DNA from: Strix aluco
Lineage: Eukaryota > Chordata > Aves > Strigiformes > Strigidae
Direction of reading: 5' to 3'
NCBI RefSeq assembly: GCF_031877795.1
Contig: NC_133933.1
Location: 2,788,632-2,852,631 of the forward strand
DNA length: 64,000 bases
Part shown: positions 38,601 through 46,684 of the stretch, one piece after another
How positions within the stretch are numbered: position 1 is the stretch's first letter
Layout: each line of letters opens with the position of its first letter
The notes under the pieces: model-generated
The model's input: only the letters and a program-made list of their open reading frames with translations
Databases searched by the model: none
Told to the model about the DNA's origin: nothing
Position numbers and translations under genes: made by a program

Positions 38601-41600
38601 CTCCCGTGTAAGTGGCTTGGTTTTGTAGCTGGGCAGAAGAGCTTTCAGGTTCAAGAGCTCTCAGCACGTCTGAAAGATGCTTGGTGCCTTTAAAGTCGAG
38701 GCATTTACTTTGCATCTGAATTCTGGGTCAGGCTCCTTCCTTTGTTCCCTTTCTCCCTTTTTTCTGCTGCACTTTTTCAGTTGTTCTTCAGCTTAACAAG
38801 CACCTTCTGTTTCTAATGAACTAGATGATATAGAAGTCAGATTTGTCTTGGACAACTGGGAGGCCAAAGGCTCCTTCTCGCAAGCTGACGTTCACCGTCA
38901 AGTCGCGATCGTGTTCAGAACGCCACCGTTTCTCAAAGACATCACCGAGCCCGTCACGGTGAAGATGCAGCTGCGAAGACCTTCAGACCAGGAAGTCAGT
39001 GAACCTATGGATTTCAGATACCTGCCAGATGAAAAAGGTACGGTTCCAATTAGCTGAGTTTCTGAAAAGCCATTATCGGTGCAGAACTCGTGTTGATAAT
39101 AATCAGTAGCTTATTTAGTAAAAATTCTACAACACTACTTCTACAAAGTAGATTTTTTTGGTTTTTAGAAGTAACAATAGTCAGTTTGTTCCCTCTTCCA
39201 ATGAAAAGACTAAGAATTACTGTTAATAACAGTGTCTGTTTGTCAGTGCTGTCCTGTCTGAAATATTTTCTTTAAATATATCTTACAACAACTAGGTGCC
39301 ACTAGTATAAGTTTTAGAAAGCTCCTTTGCTAATTAGATCCAAGAGAAATGTAACGCTTTTCCCTTCCACTCCTTTCGCTGTAGATCCGTATGGCAACAA
39401 AGCAAAAAGGCAAAGATCAACGTTGGCTTGGCAAAAGCTCATACAGGACTGTGGTAAGGAAAATATCTGTCTTTTTCTTGTTTGAGTAAACTTACATTTG
39501 GATGGAGTTATTTGTATAAAATGAAACATTCAGTGTACACTCACGCTCGCTTCCATCGCAGGACCCAACGCGACGGAGAGGCCCAAAGTAGCTCCGTTCC
39601 CTGCTGTCACCCCTGAAGGGAAGCTGATTAAGAAAGGTGGGTTTTTGCTTGCAACCCAAGAGTGTTTGAAACAAGTAAATGTCCAATTGCTGTAGGGAAG
39701 GGCTGGAGCTTTTTCAGGGGGGACTGAAGTTCCCAAGGCAGCAGTAGTACCTGCCTCTTACTTTCCCTCCTCCAGATCCTTCTCAGAGCCTCTCCTGTGC
39801 CCCTTTGCACAGGAGAGGGCTACACCTTCTTCCTCTTTAAGCATTGCTCGCTTTCAGCCTTAATTTAGATAACTGCTGATTTTTCTCTGTGCTCAGATAC
39901 TCAGCCCTTCAAATGTACGCTCGGTTGCCGGCCTTCCCTCCTCTTTGCTTGAAATTCTGATGTTCTCTTGAGGGTTTCTTCCTGTAAGATGCTGGTACTT
40001 TTGGCTATACAAATGAAACCCATCAGTTCTTTACTTAAATGTTGCTGTCGCCTTCAGCACTGGCCATAGCGGGGTGAGGTGGATAGTTGTCTTGCTGCTG
40101 CCCAGAAACCTGGGGTGGTTCTGCTGATCGAGGATGCCAATTAAACTCAGACACTAGAGTGAAAAGAGTAGGCTGATCTCATGTTAATCAAAGGATATAA
40201 CTAAAAACTACAGAAAATAAGCAGTAAGAAATACAGAATAGTACACTTAATTGTTACTACATACAGTTAAGCAAGGCAATGCACCTAATCATTACTACAC
40301 GACAGGGAAAATAGTGATTAAGAAGGACCCATCACCACTTGCACACGTTACCAACATCCAGACCTGCAGTCACTGGGCAGCCCTGGCTGCAGCAAGGATT
40401 TGGAGAACCTTTCCCTGCGAGTGGGAAGTCCTACGCAATGCGTCCATCCGTAGGTGAAGCATCCAAAGTCGTGGAAAGAGGGTCCAGCCTTATATACAAA
40501 AATCAGCAAGTCAGAATAACTGGCACCTTTGTTTTGAGCAGAAACATCTGGTTTCATCCTCCTGTTGGATTCCACCCAAAGTCTGCTCAAGGCTGGGGGG
40601 GGGGAGAGCGAAGGGAGTTTCTAACAAGGCCAAACACTTGGGTTCTCAGCCTTGAACAAGGCAAGTTGGATACACATTCTCACAGCGTTTCATCCTCGCT
40701 ACTGATTACATTTTGTCTAAGTCTTTCACTAGTGAGCATACATATTTCATTAACGATCAGATGCTAATAATTAATGCTAATGGTAATACAGATTTTACTA
40801 ATTAACAGATACTAATAATAGATAATGGTTAGTGGTGAGGTTCATCTAGATGTCAGCTTTGTTTCGGGGCCTATTATTCAGGCCCTAGCACGACAGCGGT
40901 CCAGCCTGGAGAGTTGTTATGCAAGTATGAAAGTGCAAATGCACATCTAATCTTACTGAAATAGCGCTGGTTTTGTCTGGCTTTTTACCGCTTGTAATTT
41001 TAGAACATATAAAGAAACGGCATTAAAACGCAGTCGCGTCTTTCTTCCCTTTCCCCAGAACCAAACATGTTTTCATCCCCGCTGCTGATGCCGGGGCTAG
41101 GAACCCTGGCCAACACGAGTCAGATCTACCCCGTTTGCAACCAGATGGCCCACGCGGCGCCGGCGGGGCCGGGGAAGCAGGACCCGCTCCCCTCGTGCTG
41201 GCAGGCGCTGTACAGCACCCCCTCTTCGGCCGGCAGCCTGCTGGGCGCCCACCCGCCCAACAGCTTCGCGGCAGCGGACGCGCCTCAGCCCTCCGCTCAG
41301 GGCAGCGGCGCTCTGCCGGCTTTCCACGACAACCCCCTGAACTGGCCTGATGAGAAAGATTCGGGCTTCTACCGGAATTTCGGCAGCGCGAACGGGATGG
41401 GAGCGGCGGCGGTGTCGAGCGCCGAGATGCAGAGCGTTTCTAGTAACAGCGTGGTGCACCAGGCCCATCCCGCCAGCGTCTCCACGGCCAGCCTCGTCAG
41501 CATGGAGACCGATGACATGAACTGCACCAGTATAAACTTCGAGAAGTACAACCCGGTGTTAACCACGAGCAACCCCAGGCAGCAGCTCCATCAGGTGCCT

Positions 41601-41849
41601 CCGGCATGCCCGCCCGTGGCACCCCCGGGCAGTGCGCCTTTTAATTCGCAGTCTAACTTAGCCGATCCAGCGGTTTACAGTTTTATAGACCAAGAAGTTT
41701 TAAACGAATCCAGACTCTCCGCCAACCCGATGCCAAACCATCAGAACAGCATTGCTGATAACCAGTACTACGACACCGACGGGGTCCCCGCTGACGAGCT
41801 CTATCAGTCTTTCCCCTTTGAGAACATATTACAAAGCTATAACCATTGA
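11619..41849 (+). CDS. REL: REL proto-oncogene, NF-kappaB subunit (c-Rel)
   Basis: Ten coding exons (11619-11625, 16901-17043, 20242-20390, 24718-24809, 35482-35622, 38408-38512, 38825-39037, 39385-39453, 39562-39636, 41059-41849) join to 1785 nt and a 594-residue protein, close to other avian c-Rel. All introns are GT-AG and all codons join in frame. c-Rel is a Rel/NF-kappaB transcription factor: held in the cytoplasm by IkappaB, it enters the nucleus and binds kappaB DNA as homo- or heterodimers, mainly in lymphoid cells. Visible: Rel DNA-contact loop RFRYKCEG (residues 21-28); IPT dimerisation domain (about 179-285); RRPS phosphorylation-type motif (263-266); nuclear localisation signal KAKRQR (289-294); Ser/Pro/Asn-rich transactivation region (about 335-594). 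The ATG has a strong Kozak context (A at -3, G at +4). No disruption is seen. The retroviral oncogene v-rel was captured from an avian copy of this gene. Confidence 0.96.
11626..16900 (+). other. REL: REL intron 1
   Basis: A phase-1 intron of 5.3 kb. Its first 300 bases carry the 3' half of the CpG island. The rest is AT-rich with several poly-T runs (for example around 12700 and 12815). I see no gene, RNA or clear mobile element in it. The acceptor is TTTTTAAG. Confidence 0.85.
16901..17043 (+). CDS. REL: REL coding exon 2
   Basis: 143 nt encoding residues 3 (split) to 50. It carries the PYIEI start of the Rel homology domain and the [20 protein letters not shown] segment, the DNA-recognition loop with the redox-sensitive cysteine (C26) and base-contacting arginines. 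It ends after a complete codon at CAG before donor GTAAAT. Confidence 0.95.
17044..20241 (+). other. REL: REL intron 2
   Basis: A 3.2-kb phase-0 intron. Roughly 17560-19150 is purine-rich on the + strand and holds open frames of up to 130 codons (17998-18390) that I could not relate to any protein. No recognisable repeat family was seen. Confidence 0.8.
20242..20390 (+). CDS. REL: REL coding exon 3
   Basis: 149 nt encoding residues 51-99 plus two bases of codon 100. The [20 protein letters not shown] stretch is highly conserved in Rel homology domains. Donor GTGAGT. Confidence 0.95.
20391..24717 (+). other. REL: REL intron 3
   Basis: A 4.3-kb phase-2 intron with no supported gene. It has an 18-base poly-T run (22723-22740) and a pyrimidine-rich stretch near 23040-23085. 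The acceptor used is GCTTCAG just before the TTTTCAG that starts the exon; taking the second AG would delete residues and break the frame. Confidence 0.85.
22723..22740 (+). repeat. Poly-T tract
   Basis: 18 consecutive T bases in REL intron 3, followed by a short C run. No attached SINE or LINE body was recognised. Confidence 0.85.
24718..24809 (+). CDS. REL: REL coding exon 4
   Basis: 92 nt encoding the end of codon 100 through residue 130 plus one base. [18 protein letters not shown] and KKINPFN continue the Rel homology domain. Donor GTGAGT; the first of six consecutive phase-1 introns follows. Confidence 0.95.
28590..28900. promoter_or_regulatory. Isolated CpG-rich, C-skewed block in REL intron 4
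   Basis: I count 28 CpG dinucleotides in about 270 bases, in a region otherwise CpG-poor. The + strand is strongly C-rich and G-poor. At the right end an 8-base C run (28854-28861) faces a 7-base G run (28883-28889) across a 21-base loop. An open frame on the minus strand (28580-28996) looks like a composition artefact. It could be an intragenic CpG island or alternative or antisense promoter; there is no recognised core promoter element. Confidence 0.45.
29565..29640 (+). repeat. Possible MIR-like SINE fragment
   Basis: The order CCAAGCCATTTGCCTTCCCTG, TTTGTTTCTTCTGTAA, then CAGGGAAATG follows the MIR region that normally reads like cytosine-rich, TCAGTTTC and CTGTAAAATGGG. It is short and diverged, so this could be chance. 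Confidence 0.35.
35482..35622 (+). CDS. REL: REL coding exon 5
   Basis: 141 nt encoding codon 131 (split) through 177 plus one base. It includes [20 protein letters not shown] and NPIYDN, the end of the N-terminal Rel homology subdomain and the linker to the dimerisation domain. Frame-neutral length, phase 1 on both sides. Confidence 0.95.
35623..38407 (+). other. REL: REL intron 5
   Basis: A 2.8-kb phase-1 intron. No gene, RNA or recognised repeat was seen; it is moderately AT-rich with scattered short open frames on both strands. Confidence 0.85.
38408..38512 (+). CDS. REL: REL coding exon 6
   Basis: 105 nt encoding codon 178 (split) through 212 plus one base. [19 protein letters not shown] and [14 protein letters not shown] begin the IPT/TIG dimerisation domain. 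Phase 1 on both sides. Confidence 0.95.
38513..38824 (+). other. REL: REL intron 6
   Basis: A 312-base phase-1 intron with nothing beyond splice signals: donor GTAATC and acceptor ACTAG after a pyrimidine-rich region. Confidence 0.9.
38825..39037 (+). CDS. REL: REL coding exon 7
   Basis: 213 nt encoding codon 213 (split) through 283 plus one base, the bulk of the dimerisation and IkappaB-binding domain. It includes [20 protein letters not shown] and [21 protein letters not shown] at 263-266 is the conserved PKA-type phosphorylation motif of Rel proteins. Confidence 0.96.
39038..39384 (+). other. REL: REL intron 7
   Basis: A 347-base AT-rich phase-1 intron; donor GTACGG, acceptor CTGTAG. No other feature seen. 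Confidence 0.9.
39385..39453 (+). CDS. REL: REL coding exon 8 (nuclear localisation signal)
   Basis: 69 nt encoding codon 284 (split) through 306 plus one base. KAKRQR at residues 289-294 is the basic nuclear localisation signal at the end of the Rel homology region. Phase 1 on both sides; the following intron is only 108 bases. Confidence 0.94.
39562..39636 (+). CDS. REL: REL coding exon 9
   Basis: 75 nt encoding codon 307 (split) through 331 plus one base: a Pro-rich linker that ends in KLIKK, matching the end of the corresponding region of other c-Rel proteins before the conserved EPN. Acceptor CATCGCAG and donor GTGGGT. Confidence 0.92.
39637..41058 (+). other. REL: REL intron 9
   Basis: A 1.4-kb phase-1 intron. 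More than half of it is the LTR-like element at 40075-40895. The remainder has no recognised feature. Confidence 0.8.
40075..40895 (-). mobile_element. Solo LTR-like element, antisense to REL
   Basis: Read on the minus strand the element starts TGTCGTGC and ends ACCTCA, giving the TG...CA ends of a retroviral LTR over 821 bp. TATATAA on the minus strand (40490-40496) with GGCTGGACCC following could be the U3/R promoter. The flanking hexamers GCGGGG and GCGGTC share their first four bases, a possible decayed target-site duplication. No internal retroviral coding sequence is present, so it would be a solo LTR of an old endogenous retrovirus. Family is not identified. Confidence 0.5.
41059..41849 (+). 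CDS. REL: REL coding exon 10 (transactivation region)
   Basis: 791 nt encoding codon 332 (split) to 594 and a TGA stop at 41847-41849. It is rich in Ser, Pro, Ala and Asn with acidic clusters such as METDD, as expected for the poorly conserved C-terminal transactivation region of c-Rel. The ending [16 protein letters not shown] matches the conserved tail of the family. The first 400 bases are GC- and CpG-rich, the last 200 are not; this produces spurious antisense open frames. Confidence 0.96.
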
Positions 41850-42668
41850 GCCAGCGGCGTGGGGCTGGAAGCGGGTGGTACGTAGCGCTTCTCGGGTGGC
41901 TGGCTGAGTGAAGAGGAGGAACTTACCCTTCTGGAGTCCCTGCTTTCTCTTTCAGAGTGTTACTGTGCACGTTGCATGATATACCTTAAGGTTATGTATT
42001 ACAGCCCAAAGACTGGTGCCCCTAAAGAAGAGAGGTGGGAGTAGGGTTTGGGGTTCCGTACCTTAGAAGTACCTTGTATACATATTTTTATGCTCTTGGA
42101 AAAGGGAACTGTTAACACTTAAATCTTCCTTACCTTTGCGGACTGTCCAAGCTGGCCTCTTCAGAAGGGTTAAAAGTTCAAATACTTCACAGAGTTCAAA
42201 TTGTTTGAAAAATAACCATTTTGGCTATGAAAATCAAATTCAAGTTTTGACAGGACAGAAATTAGGAAGAAAACCCGCACGTGGGCACTCTAGCTCAGAC
42301 TCACCTAACAATGTTAAAGTTTTCCTCCACTTACTTGAAAGGTTGAGGTTTCTTCCCTTCTCTCGTATAAAATACTCTTCGCCTAAAACAAGATCATGCA
42401 TTGATTTTTTTTCATGTTTTCACCACACTCCATTTGCTTTGAAGGCAAATTGACTCTAAAAAATTTTTTTAATGACTATGTCATTGTTAGATATATTTTA
42501 AAAGACCGGAAGGTTTGAGTTTTTAAGTAGTCCAGCTCTGTTGTAAATGAATCACTGCACAAAAGAATGAACAGAAAGTAAGGACTTCTCTGCACTTCAT
42601 CCAAAGTGCACTATTTTAAGTGACAAACCGCTGTTGCTTTAGGAATGGAGCACGCTGTAATCTCTCTG

Positions 42669-42686
42669 GTGTGTGTGTGTGTGTGT
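42669..42686 (+). repeat. (GT)9 dinucleotide repeat
   Basis: Nine GT copies followed by a broken GT-rich stretch up to about 42704, within the predicted REL 3' untranslated region. Confidence 0.85.
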
Positions 42687-42918
42687 AGCTGTGATGTGTG
42701 TGTTATTTGGAACTGCAGAAATATGTTGAGCCAAAGCATCTACCTATTCTTTCCTCAGGTATCCTGGCAGTTTCCTGCTATGCAAGTGACTGCTTAAAAG
42801 AAAGCTCAGATCCTGGCTCCCCCCCACAAGAAAGCTTTGGGGCAAAGCCGGAGGCTGTTTGGTGCAGCCTCATCTCGATGCTCTCTATGAACAACTTTGG
42901 GCCATTTCAGTCAGGACT

Positions 42919-42924
42919 AATAAA
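42919..42924 (+). terminator. REL: Candidate REL poly(A) signal
   Basis: AATAAA on the + strand, 1.07 kb after the REL stop codon, with a TCTCT-rich stretch downstream. First canonical hexamer after the stop. Confidence 0.5.
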
Positions 42925-43603
42925 AAACACTCCTCTCTAGTCTATCTCTGAAAGCAGAACTTCCTCCCTTCTGCCTGTTTCCCAGTCTTCGTTCTTAGCC
43001 TTGAGTTGCGAGATGTTCAGTGACAACTCGCGTGGATGTAACTGGCTAAGGTGGGACACTCTACTCTGCATTATAGGGCTTTGCTACTTTATTATTATTA
43101 TTTTTTAAGAAGCAACAGAGCAAGATATAAGTATTTCTTAAGTTATACAGCTGTTTTGTATGGCACATAAGGCTTAAGAATCTAATTGTTACTGTTAACT
43201 GCACCATGGAACGAAGCAATAGAAAAAAGCAGTCTGATACACAAAAAAAATGAAAAAAACACAACCCCAAAAATCCACTCGACGTAGTTGTACACGAGGC
43301 AGAAAGGAACTCCTGAAAACCTCTGTGGTTTATAGGAAAGCAATGACTCCTTAACTGCAGTAATTCGTTGCTTTCAGAGCAATAAGGTGCTGCTGCTGTA
43401 ATGCATTACACCAATTACACGGGTTTGACAGTACATGCTCCCCAGACAAGGTGGGGAAGAGATGAAGTTTGGAAAAACTGCTTCCCCTAACTCCAGGTAC
43501 ACAACATGATGAACTGACTCCCCACGTTTTAAAGCAGTTTCTCCTCTGCAGTCTTAAGTAATAGAAAGATGAAAGAAATACAAAGAAAGTTTAAAATGTG
43601 TTG

Positions 43604-43609
43604 TTTATT
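43604..43609 (-). terminator. PUS10: Distal candidate PUS10 poly(A) signal
   Basis: TTTATT on the + strand reads AATAAA on the minus strand, 3.0 kb after the PUS10 stop. If used, PUS10 would end less than 0.7 kb from the REL poly(A) signal. Confidence 0.3.
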
Positions 43610-44090
43610 CAGTTCTTTTTTTTTTTTTTTGAAGTTCTCAATTTTAAGTATATTAAATGTAAACATTTTACTCACTTCATAGAAAGCTCTTTATAGTACA
43701 ATTTGTTTTTACTGTATAATTAAATATTTTCAAAGTTCTGTTTTCCTTTGTAAACGAGTTGGTTTGGTAATTAAAAAACTGGTTATACTAAATACTCGGC
43801 TTCTACAACCTTCTCAGATTCATGACGTCCCTCACCGCAGGAAAGCCTGAGAAACGGGAGAAGGTAGGTGATGGGTTGCTTATCTTGGGGTTTTTTAGAG
43901 TATTTTCTGCTCACAGGTACTGTTGGCCTCTACAAAACCTGAAGCCATGGGTGCAGTAAGGGGTCGTCTGCACTTGGCATTTTTTTCTGGCAGACTTTTT
44001 AGTCAGGGGGGCAGAGAAAAGAGATGCTTTCGTGCTCAGCTGGAGCTGTGCTGCTGGTACAGCTTTCTCTGGGTTGAGCTAAGCTGATGC

Positions 44091-44109
44091 AAAAAAAAAA
44101 AAAAAAAAA
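44091..44109 (+). repeat. Poly-A tract
   Basis: 19 consecutive A bases between the two genes. No retroposon body was recognised next to it. Confidence 0.85.
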
Positions 44110-44164
44110 TTAAAATGTTGGAGGGGGCCATTATAGGTGAGCAGTTGTTTGGGGAAATAGTGGC

Positions 44165-44170
44165 TTTATT
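44165..44170 (-). terminator. PUS10: Candidate PUS10 poly(A) signal
   Basis: AATAAA on the minus strand, 2.5 kb after the PUS10 stop. One of several candidates; usage unknown. Confidence 0.3.
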
Positions 44171-45405
44171 TTGAGTCCTTCCAGTGCAAAGAAGGATGGG
44201 GCTAAGGACACCAGACCTCATTTTCTAGTATTTTTCACATAATGTGCTAGAAAATATCTACCTCTTTCACACGTGCCTGATATACAGGATGAAATCTTAT
44301 TCTCACTAAAAGTCCTATTTGAGTACTTGCAAGTGGGTATTTTACTTTTAAAAATAAGATGAAGGCCAAAGTAAAACATTAATATGACGGCTGCAATATT
44401 CATTCCAGGTGATGAGAGTTCCAAGTGTTTACCTTGTATTAGAAACTGCAGACTTTAAACAAAGTTCAAAAAGCCAGATTACATCTCCCATTTCCATATT
44501 TTCACAGGATCACTGAACAGCAACTGTCTAAAAAGCTGTAGAGATATTTGCATCATCAGCTCTTCCCCCCCCCCACCCCTTATTTGGATACTTCAAATTT
44601 ATCATAAAAAGAACCAATTTGGGAATTTTTGGCGGACGGCTCTGCACTGTATGGAGGAGATTAGACTCAGCTCGTTAGTGTAATCTTTATCACCCTGTTT
44701 ATCTGCACTTTGCTTGTTCACATGACCTCCACTGTCACCACGGTGATGTACACTAGGGCAGGAGCAGTGGTTTGTGCTGCTTCCCCCTTGGAACAGCCCT
44801 TCTGTTTGTCGTGTCCATTGTGCAGCCTTGTTGACATTTTTTCCCTTGTAGTTTATGGAATTTATAAATCATATTTTAGCTCACTTCAAGTTTCAAGAAA
44901 TCACACAGATACGAGACTGAAATCCTCTTTTGTTTGTTTTCTGAATTCAGTTTCTTAAGTTTTCCATCATTCATGACACTTCCTTTCTTAGTACAGATCG
45001 TTATCTGAGGCAACTACTCCTGGAATCTCTTGCTCATAACGGCTTTAAGATTAAAAACAAAAAAATATTGCTGTCTGAATCAAGTTCCTATTATTTTGGT
45101 GTTAGACAAAACAGGAGCTTCTGAACCACTGCTATACTTAACGTTGGTGGACTAGGAAGACAAACGATGAGAGACAACTTTTGACAGCCCATCACAGGCA
45201 GAGTGTATAATATTTAGACTTAATTTTTCAAAATCAGTTTTTAGGATCTCTCTGACAAACGTATCTATTAATGCCTTTTTGAGCCTTCAGCCAAAGTTAT
45301 CATGCAGGTGTTCTATGGTGAGGTCCTGGCACCGCTGAATTGGAGGTAAGGTATCTCAGTAATCCTCACTGTCCCCAGTGATTTGTCTTGGCAAGTATTA
45401 CTCTC

Positions 45406-45411
45406 TTTATT
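45406..45411 (-). terminator. PUS10: Proximal candidate PUS10 poly(A) signal
   Basis: AATAAA on the minus strand, 1.2 kb after the PUS10 stop. It is the first canonical hexamer I see downstream; an ATTAAA variant lies closer at 46290-46295. Confidence 0.4.
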
Positions 45412-46645
45412 TCTGAAATGTTAATTAATGAAGAGCCCTTCAATTCCAAACCTTAATTTCTTGTCGATTAGTTTAACTCTCTTCTGCACTTCAGGCAAGC
45501 AGAATCATCTTCCTCATAGATTAACATGATACAGAAGTGGCTTTTCCTAAAGATGGAGGTGGTGCTTTGTATAAAACGTTTAAAATCACACAAGTTCAGA
45601 GAAAAACTCTGGTCTTCCCTACTCCAGGCATGTTCCCAGGCAATGTTCAACCTTTCCAGGAATCGATCCAAGGCTTGGTACTAGAAAAAAGTGTATAATG
45701 CTACAAACCAAAGCTTTTCATCTCTTAATACCAACATTGTTCGGTACGTTTTGTATTTGCCTGCACTTTGAGGTTCCTGGTATTCCTTTTTTTCTTTAGA
45801 TTTCCGTTGTGCACCACTGCCAGGAGTTCCCAATCTTTTTATATACGGTGACTCAACGGGGGAAATCCTATGCCTGAAGAGGACTGTAACCAGGCCAGAG
45901 AGCTGCTGAGGCCCCAAGTACCTCAACTGTTGATTCTAGGAATCAGTGCTGATGTTTTTAAATTAGAAGAACTTGGTTTTAAGTGCAAAGTTTTCCTCTG
46001 AAAACTGTTTCTCCCTTTGAAAAGCACTTTGTCTAGGAGACAAATTTGCCCATCTCTAAACCTGACCCTGACCAACAAGCCGTCGGCAGAGAGCAGAGCA
46101 TCGCCTCGTTGCAGGCACTTTCAGCATCTCCCTGACTTTTGGGAAATGCTCCTGCATAAACAGTGCTCAGAAAAAGAGTTAGGGCTGGGTTTTAGGTAAC
46201 TCGCTGCTACCTGCATCCAGACAAGAAAGCTGCAGCATCCAATATAAAAAGAGTTTAAAAAAAAAAATCTGTCTCGAGGGAGGGTTGTTTTTAATTTAAA
46301 CATTTTCAACTACTGCAGAAAGCATACTTGATGTACTTGCTCAGTACACCATTTGCACATGTTACACCATTTATCTTAACTGTTTTTTAAAAAGACTCAT
46401 TATCAATACATGAGCTTACCAAAAGCCTTTTGTGCACAGAAGAAATTAAAATAAGGCTAGAGATTGAATGAACACTACCTGTTCCAGAGTGCTTAAAGTT
46501 GATTCAAATTAACAGGAGCCTTTGGCAGATCAACATGATCCAAATATTTAACAGAAATACTTTGTAACCGAGCTGTTACTACTGCGCAGGGTTCGGTAAC
46601 CAGCTGCTGACACAGTTGCTGCTTCTTCCTCGTCCCAACTTGAAG

Positions 46646-46684
46646 TTAATTATCCAGGGCTGGAGGCCAGTCAACATCAACAGA
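46646..46684 (-). CDS. PUS10: PUS10 last coding exon
   Basis: 39 nt encoding [12 protein letters not shown] and a TAA stop, after acceptor CTAG. Nearly identical to the known C-terminus of vertebrate Pus10. Phase 0 join with the preceding exon ending in LDVE. Confidence 0.92.
   Translation of the reverse strand, partial: SVDVDWPPALDN

Larger units (their letters stand above)
41850..42945 (+). other. REL: REL 3' untranslated region (inferred)
   Basis: AT-rich sequence after the REL stop, ending about 20 bases after the first AATAAA on this strand (42919-42924). It contains a (GT)9 repeat. Longer 3' ends are possible. Confidence 0.55.

Noticed and set aside
41097..41468. 123-codon minus-strand frame opposite REL exon 10
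   Set aside because: Shadow of the GC-rich coding exon on the other strand.
42780..42945. Possible extra coding sequence after the REL stop
   Set aside because: Short open frame (42698-42940) in the 3' untranslated region that ends near the poly(A) signal; no conservation evidence.
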